Positions 5,306 to 5,615 of a stretch of DNA of 5,615 nt are shown here, in pieces. The translations under genes were made by a program, and so were the position numbers. The DNA is from Methanoregula sp. (lineage in GTDB: Archaea > Halobacteriota > Methanomicrobia > Methanomicrobiales > Methanospirillaceae), in the NCBI GenBank assembly GCA_030653335.1, contig JAURZP010000232.1, forward strand, positions 1 through 5,615, written 5' to 3'. How positions within the stretch are numbered: position 1 is the stretch's first letter; each line of letters starts with the position of its first letter. The notes beneath the pieces were generated by a model. The model saw nothing but the letters and a program-made list of their open reading frames with translations, was not told the origin of the DNA and made no database searches.

Positions 5306-5526
5306 TCCTTCACTGGAAGGATTCAGGTTGCACTTTTAAAATTAAGGTGACACCTTGGTATCGGGAGTTGAACATCATGAACAGAGTGTTGAACAAAGAC
5401 TTCGCTTTGAAGTCTTCTAGGAATTCTACGCTGATTGCATTTTCTGATGTTTTTCACCCTGCATCCTGCATGCAGAGTTGGTATATGAGTAAAGTAAAAA
5501 AGTCAGATTCTCTGCTCTTTTTTAAC
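5306..5526 (+). ncRNA. Candidate hairpin-rich RNA or structured leader (hypothetical)
   Basis: No supported gene lies here, but a series of perfect self-complementary elements does. They are TCCTTC-ACTG-GAAGGA (5306-5321), AAGGTG-A-CACCTT (5344-5356), AAGACTTC-GCTTT-GAAGTCTT (5396-5416, the strongest), the palindrome CTGCATGCAG (5466-5475), and AAAAAAG..CAGA-TTC-TCTG..CTTTTTT (5496-5523), whose 3' arm is a T6 tract. With the TATA box at 5281 this could be a small RNA of about 220 nt. Alternatively it is a long 5' leader with an attenuator before the possible gene at 5586. An ORF crosses the region (ATG 5377 to 5592) but looks unlike a real protein. I recognise no known RNA family. Confidence 0.3.
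5496..5523 (+). terminator. U-tract hairpin, possible terminator or attenuator
   Basis: AAAAAAG (5496-5502) pairs with CTTTTTT (5517-5523), and CAGA (5504-5507) pairs with TCTG (5511-5514) around a TTC loop, with a small internal loop between the stems. The 3' arm is itself the T6 tract. The stem is AT-rich, so it is weaker than a classic bacterial terminator, but T6 can suffice in archaea. Confidence 0.4.
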
Positions 5527-5585
5527 AAATCCTTACTCTTCATGCACTTCCAAAGACAGGAGAATCAGATGAGGAGTTGTAACGC

Positions 5586-5615
5586 ATGTTGAATGACCTT
5601 ATGGAAAAGAGAAAG
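5586..5615 (+). CDS. Possible start of a downstream gene, truncated at the window edge
   Basis: ATG 5586 opens a frame of ten codons (MLNDLMEKRK) running off the window. GAGGAG at 5571-5576 lies 9 nt upstream, a reasonable ribosome binding site; an in-frame ATG at 5601 is an alternative start. Ten residues are too few to assign a family, and chance cannot be excluded. Confidence 0.35.
   Translation, partial: MLNDLMEKRK

Noticed and set aside
5347..5592. 81-codon frame after ftsZ (internal ATG at 5377 preceded by GGGAG)
   Set aside because: The predicted peptide has no recognisable fold, it spans several perfect hairpins and a T6 terminator-like element, and it overlaps the possible start at 5586. 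A non-coding explanation fits better, though the GGGAG at 5363-5367 keeps it from being fully excluded.
1..5615. CRISPR array, insertion sequence or phage attachment site
   Set aside because: No regularly spaced direct repeats with unique spacers, no transposase motif, and no terminal inverted repeats with target duplication were seen. The 22-bp-phased repeat at 3687-3717 has only two units and fits an operator.

Overview
The window looks like a chromosomal segment of a methanogenic euryarchaeon, most likely of the order Methanomicrobiales (Methanoregula/Methanosphaerula-like). This rests on the gene set: an archaeal FtsZ preceded by a small ribbon-helix-helix gene, a pyruvoyl-dependent arginine decarboxylase, a CooC-type ATPase and corrinoid-linked methyl-transfer proteins. 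TATA-box promoters and GGAG/GGTGA-type ribosome binding sites are also present. The order-level assignment is an inference from protein flavour and gene order, not a database result.

Layout. (1) Positions 2-2814, + strand: a tight three-gene operon. It holds the 3' part of an ASKHA/DUF4445 corrinoid-protein reactivase (RACo type, 5' end outside the window), a stand-alone core methionine synthase-like MetE/UROD-superfamily methyltransferase, and a CooC-family ATPase. Junctions are a 6-bp gap and either an ATGA overlap or a 23-bp gap. (2) Positions 2821-3363, - strand: pdaD, convergent with the operon, with 6 bp between the stop codons. (3) Positions 3364-3738: a 375-bp divergent intergenic region with no convincing gene. 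It has a TATA box, a large inverted-repeat operator-like block, and a structured segment ending in a terminator-like hairpin that may be a small RNA. (4) Positions 3739-5093, + strand: a CdrS-like RHH regulator followed after 11 bp by ftsZ (FtsZ2-like). (5) Positions 5094-5615: about 500 bp with no convincing complete gene. It holds a probable ftsZ terminator, then a TATA box and a series of perfect hairpins ending in a U-tract hairpin, and possibly the first codons of another gene at the right edge.

How the genes may work together. The first operon reads as a corrinoid-dependent, folate-independent methionine synthesis module. The core synthase would take a methyl group from a methylated corrinoid protein (plausibly the CODH/ACS corrinoid iron-sulfur protein) and pass it to homocysteine. 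The reactivase would rescue cobalt that has been oxidised to Co(II), and the CooC-type ATPase would support maturation of CODH or a related metalloprotein. PdaD makes agmatine for polyamines. The RHH-ftsZ pair is a cell-division unit in which the small regulator probably controls its own operon. The strongest unexplained signals are the 22-bp-phased operator upstream of the RHH gene and the two hairpin-rich non-coding regions.
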